From: Bacteroidota bacterium
GTDB taxonomy: Bacteria; Bacteroidota; Bacteroidia; AKYH767-A; OLB10
Assembly: GCA_016722525.1 (NCBI GenBank)
Contig: JADKJB010000011.1
Span: forward strand, 62,001 to 126,000
DNA: 64,000 nucleotides
Reading direction: 5' to 3'
The position numbers and the translations under genes were made by a program. The notes under the pieces were generated by a model, which worked only from the letters and a program-made list of their open reading frames with translations, made no database searches and had not been told where the DNA came from. Of the stretch, positions 57,598 to 64,000 are shown piece by piece; position 1 is the stretch's first letter, and every line of letters begins with the position of its first letter.

Positions 57598-59856
57598 ATG
57601 AACAAAAAATTACAATTCAGAAGCCTGCTGGTAACGTTATTAGTTTTCACATCAGCCCTCTCTTTTGCAGGAGAAGGCGACACCACAAAAATCAGAGTTC
57701 ATGATGCAGTTCATATGAATTGGTGGGGAGAATATAAAACCTGGGGAGTATTTCCACCTGCAGGTACTAATTACAGAAGAATCAATCTCGATTTCACATT
57801 AGGTTGCCCTCCTACCGGTTGTTCCGATTGGGATTACACTGTTCAGGTGGAGGCACTTCATCACACAGGGAACTTCGACAGCACATTACTACAAGCTCCA
57901 TTTTATACAATAGGTACAGGCAGCGGAAGCACCAGTCCTGATACAGTTTATGGCAATCAGGATCCTGTGTATGTCACCTTTTTTGACAGTGTTGCAAATG
58001 CAACGGATTCAACTCTTGCTTCTACCTTCTGGATTTATCTTCATAGTGACCTGGTAGATGTTCTTTTAGTGACTGATAGTATACTGGCTTATCCTGGAAA
58101 TTTTTACAATTATACGTATGGTCCGGGCGGCATAATTACTGATTCGGTTTATGTAGGTGCCTTCTACATCCTACCAAATGTATTCACTCCTTACTACAAC
58201 GTTTTTGAAGTTGTTGAACGCATTGAACTGGCCAGAGTGATTACACCTTATGGGGGATATTACAATACTTCATGGTCAAATACCATTCAGTTTGATATAA
58301 CCGATCTCGCACCCATTTTGCAAGACAGTGTTGAAATTCGTGCATTTTATGGCGGTTGGAGCGACGGCTTTGCAATCACCCTTGACTTCGAATTTATAGA
58401 GGGAACACCTCCAAGAATTCCCATTCAGGTACGTAATGTTTATAGCAGTGGTCCGGGTGGTTTTCCATATGGAAATGCAGGAAACCCAATCGAGAATTAT
58501 TTATTCGCAAAAACATTCAGCATAGGAGCCAATGAAACCAATGCCATGCTTCGGGTTATACCAACAGGTCATGGAGCGGGCACTGCTAATTGTGCGGAGT
58601 TTTGCAACAGAAACTATCGAATTAAACTCGACGGAACACAGCATTTTCAACAGGCAATATGGAGAAATGATTGTGGACTTAATCATTTAATTCATCAGGC
58701 TGGAACATGGATCTATGACCGTGCTAATTGGTGTCCTGGAGATAAAGGAAATATTTTCCTACATGAAATCACTCCCATGATAACACCGGGCAGTTCCATT
58801 TCTGTGGATATGGATGTGGATGCTTATACCAATTCAGTTGGCGGACAAAACCCAAATTATATCCTGGCCACACAGTTGATTACCTGCGCAAATCCATCCT
58901 TCACAACGGATGCATCCATGGAGGCAATTATTGCTCCTAACAACGATTTTTATTACAACAGATTCAATCCCATTTGTAACAATCCTATTGTGGTGATTAA
59001 AAATACCGGATCTTCTGCACTCACTTCTGCAATCATTACTTATGGAATCAAAGGTGCTACACCATCGGTATATAACTGGACCGGAAGCTTAGAATTCAAT
59101 CAGTCTGAGCAGGTGCAACTGGGTACCATCGATTGGAATTCAACTACCAATATGTCAGATCAGTTTTATGCATATGTGTCGAATCCAAATTCAACTACAG
59201 ATCAATATGCCTACAATGATACAATGAGCAACTACATTAATTTCCCAAAGGAGTACCCGTCTTCATTTGTGATCCTCTTCAAAACTAATACAGCCTATTA
59301 TGAATCTTCTTACAACGTAAAAGATGATCAGGGTAATGTTATTTTTAGCAATGGAGTTTTGGCTGCAAATACCATTTACAGAGACACGGTGGTTCTTGCA
59401 CCCGGATGCTATACCTTCAATGTGAATGATTCAGGAAAAGATGGGTTATCCTTCTTCGCTAATAACGATGGTACCGGATACTCCAGATTCGTCAATGCAT
59501 TTGGACCAGGAGTACTCAAATTCTTTGAGGCCGATTTTGGAACACGGTTCAGTCATCAGTTTACTATTGGCTATGTGTTAAACACTCCTGAAATTGAATC
59601 ACAGTCGCAAATGAATGTGTTCCCTAATCCTTCTTCGGGGTTAGTAACAATTGATTTGGTTCTTCCAAAAGCGGAAACAGGTACTGTTGAAATATTTAAT
59701 GCTGTTGGACAGGTGATTTACACTGAAAAGTTTGAAAATTCAGATAATCCTGTTATCACTACCAATTTGAGCCATCTTCCTTCCGGAATCTATTTTGTGA
59801 CAGCAACAACTTCTGAATCGAGGATTACGAAAAGGTTGGTTTTGCAACCGGAATAA
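57598..59856 (+). CDS. PNGase F-like secreted protein with T9SS sorting domain
   Basis: Exported protein of 752 residues: signal peptide (LLVTLLVFTSALSFAGE), a region like the peptide-N-glycosidase F domains (MNWWGEYKTWGVFPPAG, FTLGCPPTGCSDWDYTVQVE, RVITPYGGYYNTSWSNTIQF, IRAFYGGWSDGFAITLDFEF), a middle beta region with TANCAEFCNRNYRIKLDG, a probable jelly-roll module (CYTFNVNDSGKDGLSFF), and a type A tail (MNVFPNPSSGLVTID to RLVLQPE). PNGase F releases N-glycans from glycoproteins; activity here is inferred. The frame is intact. Confidence 0.85.
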   Translation: MNKKLQFRSLLVTLLVFTSALSFAGEGDTTKIRVHDAVHMNWWGEYKTWGVFPPAGTNYRRINLDFTLGCPPTGCSDWDYTVQVEALHHTGNFDSTLLQAPFYTIGTGSGSTSPDTVYGNQDPVYVTFFDSVANATDSTLASTFWIYLHSDLVDVLLVTDSILAYPGNFYNYTYGPGGIITDSVYVGAFYILPNVFTPYYNVFEVVERIELARVITPYGGYYNTSWSNTIQFDITDLAPILQDSVEIRAFYGGWSDGFAITLDFEFIEGTPPRIPIQVRNVYSSGPGGFPYGNAGNPIENYLFAKTFSIGANETNAMLRVIPTGHGAGTANCAEFCNRNYRIKLDGTQHFQQAIWRNDCGLNHLIHQAGTWIYDRANWCPGDKGNIFLHEITPMITPGSSISVDMDVDAYTNSVGGQNPNYILATQLITCANPSFTTDASMEAIIAPNNDFYYNRFNPICNNPIVVIKNTGSSALTSAIITYGIKGATPSVYNWTGSLEFNQSEQVQLGTIDWNSTTNMSDQFYAYVSNPNSTTDQYAYNDTMSNYINFPKEYPSSFVILFKTNTAYYESSYNVKDDQGNVIFSNGVLAANTIYRDTVVLAPGCYTFNVNDSGKDGLSFFANNDGTGYSRFVNAFGPGVLKFFEADFGTRFSHQFTIGYVLNTPEIESQSQMNVFPNPSSGLVTIDLVLPKAETGTVEIFNAVGQVIYTEKFENSDNPVITTNLSHLPSGIYFVTATTSESRITKRLVLQPE

Positions 59857-59933
59857 TCACGTTGGGGCTTGTCCTGTTTCATTGATTAAGTTTAGAAATG
59901 AAAGGTTAGCTATCTTTGAGGACACTTTCTTCT

Positions 59934-60512
59934 ATGATTCTTCTGCTTGATAATTTCGATTCGTTCACCTGGAATATTTTTCATTATGCTGAAATGTTCA
60001 GTAAGGATGAGATTGAAATTCGGAGGAACAACGAAATTAGCATTGAAGAAATAGGCAAATACAAAAGCATCATACTCTCTCCCGGGCCCGGTCTACCTAA
60101 GGACGCAGGTATCATGCCTGAATTACTTCGGGTGTATTCCACAAAACTTCCAATTCTGGGAATTTGTCTGGGACACCAGGCGATTGCCGAATCATTTGGC
60201 GCATCCTTAAAAAACCTCGACAAAGTCTGGCACGGAGTTCAAAAGCAATTGTTGGTTACGGATGCCAACGACAGACTCTTCAAAGACATTCCGCAAAGTT
60301 TCAGTTCGGGTCATTATCATAGCTGGGTAATTCAGAAAGAAACGCTCCCTTCGGAATTCAACATCACTGCAACGGATGAGGATGGAACCATTATGGCCAT
60401 CTCTCATCAAAATTTACCTTTGAGTGGCGTCCAGTTCCATCCCGAATCAATTATGACCAGCCACGGCCTCCAAATCATCAAAAACTGGCTCACGTGGTGC
60501 GGTCATGTGTAG
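59934..60512 (+). CDS. Glutamine amidotransferase of anthranilate/aminodeoxychorismate synthase (TrpG/PabA)
   Basis: Class I glutamine amidotransferase subunit of 192 residues; supplies ammonia to chorismate for tryptophan or folate. Start ILLLDNFDSFTWN at 59934 is the usual one. Catalytic triad: Cys in PILGICLGHQAIAESFG and His/Glu in SGVQFHPESIMT; oxyanion turn in LSPGPGLPKDAG. The synthase subunit is not adjacent, so trpG and pabA cannot be told apart. It converges with and overlaps DUF456 by ten bases. The frame is intact. Confidence 0.93.
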   Translation: MILLLDNFDSFTWNIFHYAEMFSKDEIEIRRNNEISIEEIGKYKSIILSPGPGLPKDAGIMPELLRVYSTKLPILGICLGHQAIAESFGASLKNLDKVWHGVQKQLLVTDANDRLFKDIPQSFSSGHYHSWVIQKETLPSEFNITATDEDGTIMAISHQNLPLSGVQFHPESIMTSHGLQIIKNWLTWCGHV

Positions 60513-60985
60513 TGGACGATGATTTCTTTTATGGTGTAATAAGTCAGCACCCCTGAAACAATGAGTTTGAAGCCTGTGGAGAATAACGTTCCCAGTGCGC
60601 TGCCAAAGCCGGAGCGAAGGGCGTGATGGAGACTTTTTCCTGCAACCATATCCCCTACTATTGCTCCGATAATCAATCCCGCTATCATTCCTATTGGTGT
60701 AAATATTATGCCAATTACCAACCCTATTATACTTCCGATGATACCTTGCCTTGTAGCTCCAAATTTCTTAGAGACCCAAATAGGAACGTAATAATCGAGA
60801 ATTATCAAAAGCACTGTAACAATTCCCCAGATGACCAGGAAAGAAGTTTCGAAGGGAGCAAAGGCACCTTGAATAAAGAGAAGTGAAATGAAATTTAACG
60901 GGGGTCCCGGCAGGCCGGGAACAATGCATCCTGCCAATCCTACCAGAGCAAAAATTACGGCTAATACGATTAAGAATATTTCCAT
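60503..60985 (-). CDS. DUF456 membrane protein
   Basis: Small protein of 160 residues with four or five hydrophobic segments and the Gly/Pro-rich loops typical of DUF456 (GLAGCIVPGLPGPPLNFISL, YVPIWVSKKFGATRQGIIGS, FTPIGMIAGLIIGAIVGDMV). Function unknown; the glycine-zipper-like repeats suggest tightly packed helices. Divergent from the following hydrolase gene, with 48 bases to its ATG. The frame is intact. Confidence 0.86.
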   Translation of the reverse strand: MEIFLIVLAVIFALVGLAGCIVPGLPGPPLNFISLLFIQGAFAPFETSFLVIWGIVTVLLIILDYYVPIWVSKKFGATRQGIIGSIIGLVIGIIFTPIGMIAGLIIGAIVGDMVAGKSLHHALRSGFGSALGTLFSTGFKLIVSGVLTYYTIKEIIVHYT

Positions 60986-61033
60986 TTTTTGGGGGTTCTA
61001 TTTGTTGTTGGGTTTAGTTTAACTTTGTTATTT

Positions 61034-61585
61034 ATGGCTACAATTATCTCTCATGGTTTGGTTGCATTGGCAATTGGAGCTTCAGCAACTACACAACAAA
61101 TAACTTCAAAGGTAATTGTTGCCGGAATTTTGTTGGCCATGCTTCCGGATGCGGATGTAATTTCCTTTTCGCTGGGAATTCCATACGGCAGTCCTCTTGG
61201 GCATCGTGGAATTACCCATTCCATCCTATTTTCAATTGTTATTGCCTTGGTTACTTCTATCATTTTCTTTAGGGATAAACAAGCGGGTAAACAAAGTGTT
61301 TCGTTCTATGTGTTTTTATACCTCTTCATTTGCAGTATTTCGCACGGAATACTTGACGCTTTTACCAGCGGTGGCAGAGGCATAGGTTTTTTTATTCCTT
61401 TTATCAATGAGCGCTATTTTTTTGGTTCGCGACCGATTCTGGTGAGCCCGATAGGAATTGAGAACTTTTTTAGCTCCTGGGGATGGGCAGTGATCAAAAG
61501 TGAGATGAAATATATTATGCTCCCATGCGTTTTTTACTTCATTATTATAAAATCAACTTCCTCCATCCTAAAATTCAAATCATGA
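61034..61585 (+). CDS. DUF457/YdjM-type membrane-bound metal-dependent hydrolase
   Basis: Protein of 183 residues with four or five helices and a conserved His/Asp pattern: ATIISHGLVALAIGA, LAMLPDADVISF, LGHRGITHSILFS and SHGILDAFTSGGRG. Members are called membrane-bound metal-dependent hydrolases (LexA-controlled YdjM in E. coli); the substrate is unknown. The start at 61034 follows a TAACTTTG element (61020-61027) with only six bases between. ATGA overlap with the GNAT gene. The frame is intact. Confidence 0.85.
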   Translation: MATIISHGLVALAIGASATTQQITSKVIVAGILLAMLPDADVISFSLGIPYGSPLGHRGITHSILFSIVIALVTSIIFFRDKQAGKQSVSFYVFLYLFICSISHGILDAFTSGGRGIGFFIPFINERYFFGSRPILVSPIGIENFFSSWGWAVIKSEMKYIMLPCVFYFIIIKSTSSILKFKS

Positions 61586-61998
61586 TACAGATTGCAGACA
61601 CCAACGAAAAAATCCTTAAGTGCAAAGCAGCCCTGCTCGACTTGCGATCTCACATTAGTCCTGATGAATATTTATCCATTGTCAAGAACATGGTTGCCGA
61701 TGGTTTTATTCTGGTTTTTATTGATGAAGACGATCAAGCCGTATCAGTAGCAGGCTTCAGGATGGAATACAAATTGCACAGGGGAAATTCGATTTACATC
61801 GATGATGTGAATACCCTTCCCGATTACCGAACAAACGGTTACGCAGGTCAAATCATGGATTGGATCGTCGATTACGCAAAAAACAACGACATCGCCCAAA
61901 TACACCTCGACTCAGGAGTACATCGCTACGATGCTCACCGATTTTATTTGAAGAAAGGGTATAATATTACCAGTCATCATTTTGTGTTGGGGTTGTAG
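61582..61998 (+). CDS. GNAT-family N-acetyltransferase
   Basis: Acetyl-CoA-dependent acyltransferase of 138 residues. The core is IYIDDVNTLPDYRTNGYAGQ, with the acetyl-CoA pyrophosphate loop as a degenerate RxNGxA form, then DSGVHRYDAHRFYLKKGY. Start at 61582 (MIQIADTNEK) overlaps the preceding stop by four bases. The substrate is unknown. Ends with TAG. The frame is intact. Confidence 0.88.
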   Translation: MIQIADTNEKILKCKAALLDLRSHISPDEYLSIVKNMVADGFILVFIDEDDQAVSVAGFRMEYKLHRGNSIYIDDVNTLPDYRTNGYAGQIMDWIVDYAKNNDIAQIHLDSGVHRYDAHRFYLKKGYNITSHHFVLGL

Positions 61999-62068
61999 GG
62001 TGGCGGGGGGGTGATGGAAGCGGCAGCAGTGGCGGTGTAAGATTTATCAGAATTACCAATTTAATTTC

Positions 62069-62115
62069 ACATTGTCATTTTACATTCTACATTTTAAATT
62101 TTACATTTTACATTC
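62069..62115. repeat. ATTTTACATT-type simple repeat
   Basis: Repeated CATTTTA/TTTTACATT units with small changes, very AT-rich. Probably slippage-derived. Confidence 0.75.
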
Positions 62116-62124
62116 CTGATTTCG

Positions 62125-62211
62125 CGCCCATCGGGATTTTTAATCATGATGCCACGAATACAGGGGATCCGCCCATCGATTTTTAATCACGATGCCATAA
62201 GTATAGGGGAT
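62125..62211. repeat. Two imperfect direct repeats of about 43 bases
   Basis: Copy 1 62125-62168 and copy 2 62170-62211 share CGCCCATC, GATTTTTAATCA, GATGCCA and AGGGGAT blocks, with a 2-base gap and a few substitutions. A GGGGATTTTTAATCCCC hairpin follows copy 2 (62206-62222). Confidence 0.8.
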
Positions 62212-62313
62212 TTTTAATCCCCGAAATCATCATGTGGAATATTATCACCCTTTAATGTGAATAGACTTCGATATATGATATGCATCTTGTTTGCTTATGG
62301 TACTTGTCGCCTT

Positions 62314-62361
62314 CCTCCCGCGTGATGTTTGGTCGTTCTTTGGCGTGCTTCATGCGGGAGG
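62314..62361. repeat. 12-bp inverted repeat with 24-base loop
   Basis: CCTCCCGCGTGA (62314-62325) and TCATGCGGGAGG (62350-62361) pair over 12 positions with one G-T. The GC-rich stem stands out in AT-rich surroundings and resembles the hairpins of REP-like or IS200/IS605-type ends. Confidence 0.75.
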
Positions 62362-62380
62362 TCGCGGACGGGGCGGGTAA

Positions 62381-62458
62381 CGATATTTGATGCCTACGGC
62401 ATCTACCGATATTTGGTGCCTGTGGCACCTACCAATATTTGGTGCCTCTGACACCTTG
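62381..62458. repeat. Three tandem 26-bp units, each with an internal palindrome
   Basis: Copies at 62381-62406, 62407-62432 and 62433-62458. Each has an ATATTTG start and a small stem: GATGCC-tac-GGCATC, GGTGCC-tgt-GGCACC, GGTGCC-tct-GACACC. The A-T pair of copy 1 is a G-C pair in copy 2, so pairing is kept in spite of base changes; copy 3 has a G-to-A change that breaks or weakens one pair. Confidence 0.85.
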
Positions 62459-62576
62459 TTATTAGTTGGCAAAGTGTTTTTAGGATTGAATGATGAAAAT
62501 CGGAGTCAAATACTAATTCGTGGCCAAGGATTCGATTTATCCCATTATTATGTAAACCTACTGCGTTTTGTTTTGT

Positions 62577-62584
62577 TACTTTTG
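62577..62584 (+). promoter_or_regulatory. -7 element just before the thioredoxin-like gene
   Basis: TACTTTTG, a perfect TAnnTTTG, ends four bases before the ATG at 62589, so the transcript would be almost leaderless. Confidence 0.42.
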
Positions 62585-62588
62585 CAGT

Positions 62589-63089
62589 ATGAAAGTTAAA
62601 TTGCTTAGGGGGATTATTTTATTTTCGGCTTTTTCACTCATTCTGGCTATGAAAGCTATTGGTCAGGAGGCGCGGATAATTAAATGGGTGGAACTGGATC
62701 AGCTGATGCAATCGAAAAACGACACCACCTACATCATTAATTTTTGGGCTACCTGGTGTGCGCCCTGTGTTAAGGAACTGCCCCACTTTGAAAAACTGGC
62801 AGCGGAAAATAAAAACCGTAAAGTGAAAGTTATATTGGTGAGTCTGGATTTTAAACGTCAGTTTGAAATGCGACTGATTCCGTTTATCACTGAAAACAAA
62901 ATTCTATCGGAGATACTGCTACTCGATGAGCCCGATTATAACCAGTGGATCGATAAAGTGGATCCCTCCTGGAACGGATCGATTCCGGCTACTCTTATTC
63001 TGGATAACAAGAATAAAAAGAGGAATTTCTATGAACGGGAATTCACCTATGAAGAGCTGTTAAAAATTGTCAACCCTTATTTAAACTAA
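62589..63089 (+). CDS. TlpA/ResA-like exported thioredoxin-fold protein
   Basis: Thiol-disulfide protein of 166 residues with an N-terminal signal (LFSAFSLILAMKAIGQ) and the redox site INFWATWCAPCVKELPHFEK (WCAPC); cis-Pro region is SWNGSIPATLILDN. It would reduce or exchange disulfides in the periplasm. The start at 62589 (MKVKLLRG) is preferred to the open frame seven codons earlier because of the promoter element. The redoxin gene follows after four bases. The frame is intact. Confidence 0.9.
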   Translation: MKVKLLRGIILFSAFSLILAMKAIGQEARIIKWVELDQLMQSKNDTTYIINFWATWCAPCVKELPHFEKLAAENKNRKVKVILVSLDFKRQFEMRLIPFITENKILSEILLLDEPDYNQWIDKVDPSWNGSIPATLILDNKNKKRNFYEREFTYEELLKIVNPYLN

Positions 63090-63093
63090 CCAT

Positions 63094-63628
63094 ATGAAAA
63101 AAATTAATCTCCTCAAAGCAGTTCTGGTATTGTCGTTGCCGGTTGCACTTATCATGTTCTCCTTTAAACCTACAGGCACAGGTTACAATGTAGGCGATAC
63201 CGTTAAAGATTTCAATCTTAAAAATGTAGATGGTAAAAATGTTTCACTCTCCGGAATGAAAAACAATAAAGGTGCTATCGGTTATTGCCATCAATCCAAA
63301 TGATGAAGTAAAAGTTCCGGAGGATTCGTTTGATAACAGGGTGATAAGGGCAAAAGAAAAGAAATTTCCATGCTCCTATTTACATGATCCAACACAAGCT
63401 ACTGCACCAAATTTCGAGGCTGCACGGACTCCACATGTGTATTTGTTACCCACACCGGGTAACGACTATAAAGTTGAATATATTGGTGCTATTGATAACA
63501 ACACCGATGAACCGTCAGCGGCCACTCAAAAATATGTTGAAAGTGCAATGGAAGAAATTCTTGCCGGAAAAAAAGTGACTTCCAATTTTACAAAAGCAAT
63601 TGGCTGCACAATTAAGTGGAAAAGCTAA
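63094..63628 (+). pseudogene. Redoxin/thioredoxin-family exported protein with internal deletion that removes the active site
   Basis: N-terminus: signal (VLVLSLPVALIMFSF), then VGDTVKDFNLKNVDGKNVSL and GMKNNKGAI, as in peroxiredoxin-like proteins of Bacteroidota. The frame then changes near 63278, and the C-terminal half continues VIAINPNDEVKVPEDSFDN, AARTPHVYLLPTPG and KAIGCTIKWKS. About 30 residues expected between them, including the CxxC loop (VVFTCNHCP type), are missing. As given it could not be redox active. It overlaps no gene and follows the TlpA-like gene by four bases. Confidence 0.78.
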
Positions 63629-63637
63629 ATCTGAATG

Positions 63638-63669
63638 GACCTGAAAAACCTTTACGGGTTTTTCAGGTC
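63638..63669. terminator. Bidirectional terminator between redoxin and ribA
   Basis: GACCTGAAAAACC (63638-63650) and GGTTTTTCAGGTC (63657-63669) form a 13-bp perfect stem with a short loop, between two convergent genes. The internal A5/T5 tracts can act as tails on either strand. Confidence 0.82.
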
Positions 63670-63680
63670 ATTCTATAATT

Positions 63681-64000
63681 TTAATCATCAAGCTTTAAAG
63701 AATGCCCCATTTTATCTCTTTTAGTTTGAAGATATAATTTATTGTGTTCATTAGAAGCAATTTCAATTGGCACATTCTCAACAATTTCAAGCCCATAACC
63801 CACTAATCCGGCTCTTTTTGTAGGGTTGTTAGTCATAAGCCGCATTTTAGTAACCCCTAGATCACGAATAATTTGAGCTCCTACTCCATAATCGCGCTCA
63901 TCCATTTTAAAACCTAATTCTAAATTAGCTTCAACCGTATCACGACCCAATTCCTGCAATTTATAGGCTTTAAGCTTGTTCAGCAAACCAATACCTCTAC
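63681..64000 (-). CDS. GTP cyclohydrolase II (RibA or the RibA domain of RibBA), C-terminal part
   Basis: First enzyme of riboflavin synthesis (GTP to diaminohydroxyphosphoribosylaminopyrimidine). Only the last ~106 residues are in the window: RGIGLLNKLKAYKLQ, DTVEANLELGFKMDERDYG, GAQIIRDLGVTKMRLMTNNP and GLVGYGLEIVENVPIE, all typical of the cyclohydrolase II domain. The gene goes on beyond the window edge, so a fusion to a RibB domain (usual in Bacteroidota) cannot be judged. Confidence 0.95.
   Translation of the reverse strand, partial: RGIGLLNKLKAYKLQELGRDTVEANLELGFKMDERDYGVGAQIIRDLGVTKMRLMTNNPTKRAGLVGYGLEIVENVPIEIASNEHNKLYLQTKRDKMGHSLKLDD

Larger units (their letters stand above)
61999..62588. 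other. Repeat-rich intergenic spacer without a gene
   Basis: About 590 bases between the GNAT and thioredoxin-like genes. It has four kinds of structure: an ATTTTACATT-type simple repeat (62069-62115), two imperfect direct copies (62125-62211), a 12-bp inverted repeat (62314-62361) and three 26-bp units that each contain a palindrome (62381-62458). No open frame with protein-like features is seen. It looks like accumulated REP-like or transposon-derived elements, but there is no transposase gene. Confidence 0.7.

Noticed and set aside
62381..62458. CRISPR array.
   Set aside because: The three units are directly adjacent without spacers, and there are no cas genes.
1..64000. Prophage, integrated element or antiphage defence island.
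   Set aside because: No integrase, phage structural, restriction, toxin-antitoxin or other defence-type gene was recognised; nearly all genes are housekeeping or envelope functions.

Overview
The window looks like chromosomal DNA of a free-living member of the Bacteroidota, most likely close to class Flavobacteriia. The grounds are low GC, the TAnnTTTG promoter element upstream of many genes, three proteins with type IX secretion (T9SS) type A C-terminal sorting tails, a PorE-like TPR/propeller/OmpA protein, a TonB receptor with a carboxypeptidase-like regulatory domain, and two characteristic gene orders: dnaA, low-molecular-weight phosphatase, RsmI-like methyltransferase; and GldI-like FKBP, DHH phosphoesterase, ndk, DUF721, recF. 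I see no rRNA, tRNA, CRISPR array, prophage, integrase or transposase gene.

Layout. 1-3.4 kb: riboflavin ribD, a DMT transporter, a YigZ-type protein and an M42-type peptidase in an overlapping operon. 3.4-8.4 kb: a thioesterase, a 5'-nucleotidase split over two genes, dnaA, a phosphatase and a methyltransferase. 8.5-14.9 kb: two FKBP isomerases and an NrnA-like DHH protein (minus), ndk (plus), recF/DUF721 (minus), then a TPR protein. 15-20 kb: phosphosulfolactate synthase family gene, rhodanese, an aroE fragment fused to a membrane protein, DUF6580, AIM24. 20-26.8 kb (minus): DUF4139/MuiA-like protein, a 755-residue Lys/Ala/Glu-rich helical protein, HMG-CoA lyase, DUF4920, pyrD. 26.9-30.5 kb (plus): Nramp-UspA transporter with a DtxR/MntR-like operator, smpB, a geranylgeranyl-reductase-like flavoprotein. 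30.9-39.3 kb (minus): PorE-like protein, queE remnant, folD, ffh, DUF4878 lipoprotein, YiiX-like hydrolase, argS, arginase-family enzyme; divergent from arginine decarboxylase. 40.8-51.6 kb: T9SS cargo, TonB receptor, lysoplasmalogenase plus alkylglycerol-monooxygenase-like pair, M4 peptidase, di-heme peroxidase. 51.9-64 kb: acyl desaturase, DedA, a 1082-residue amidohydrolase, thioesterase, PNGase F-like secreted protein, trpG/pabA, DUF456, DUF457, GNAT, a repeat-rich 0.6-kb spacer, two thioredoxin-fold proteins and the 3' part of ribA.

Sequence quality. About 40 interruptions break conserved reading frames, including near-essential genes (ndk, smpB, argS, folD). Most are single-base deletions in A/T runs and can be repaired by eye; four are in-frame stop codons; three genes (aroE, queE, a redoxin) carry larger internal deletions. 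The simplest reading is an imperfect consensus, so interrupted genes are given here as full-span genes with the break stated. Real decay cannot be excluded from one sequence.

Functional themes: secretion of surface enzymes by T9SS (M4 peptidase, PNGase F-like protein), lipid remodelling (desaturase, ether-lipid cleavage pair), arginine/polyamine metabolism (arginine decarboxylase plus arginase-family enzyme beside argS), manganese uptake under a metalloregulator-type operator, and core information processing (dnaA, recF, smpB, ffh, argS).
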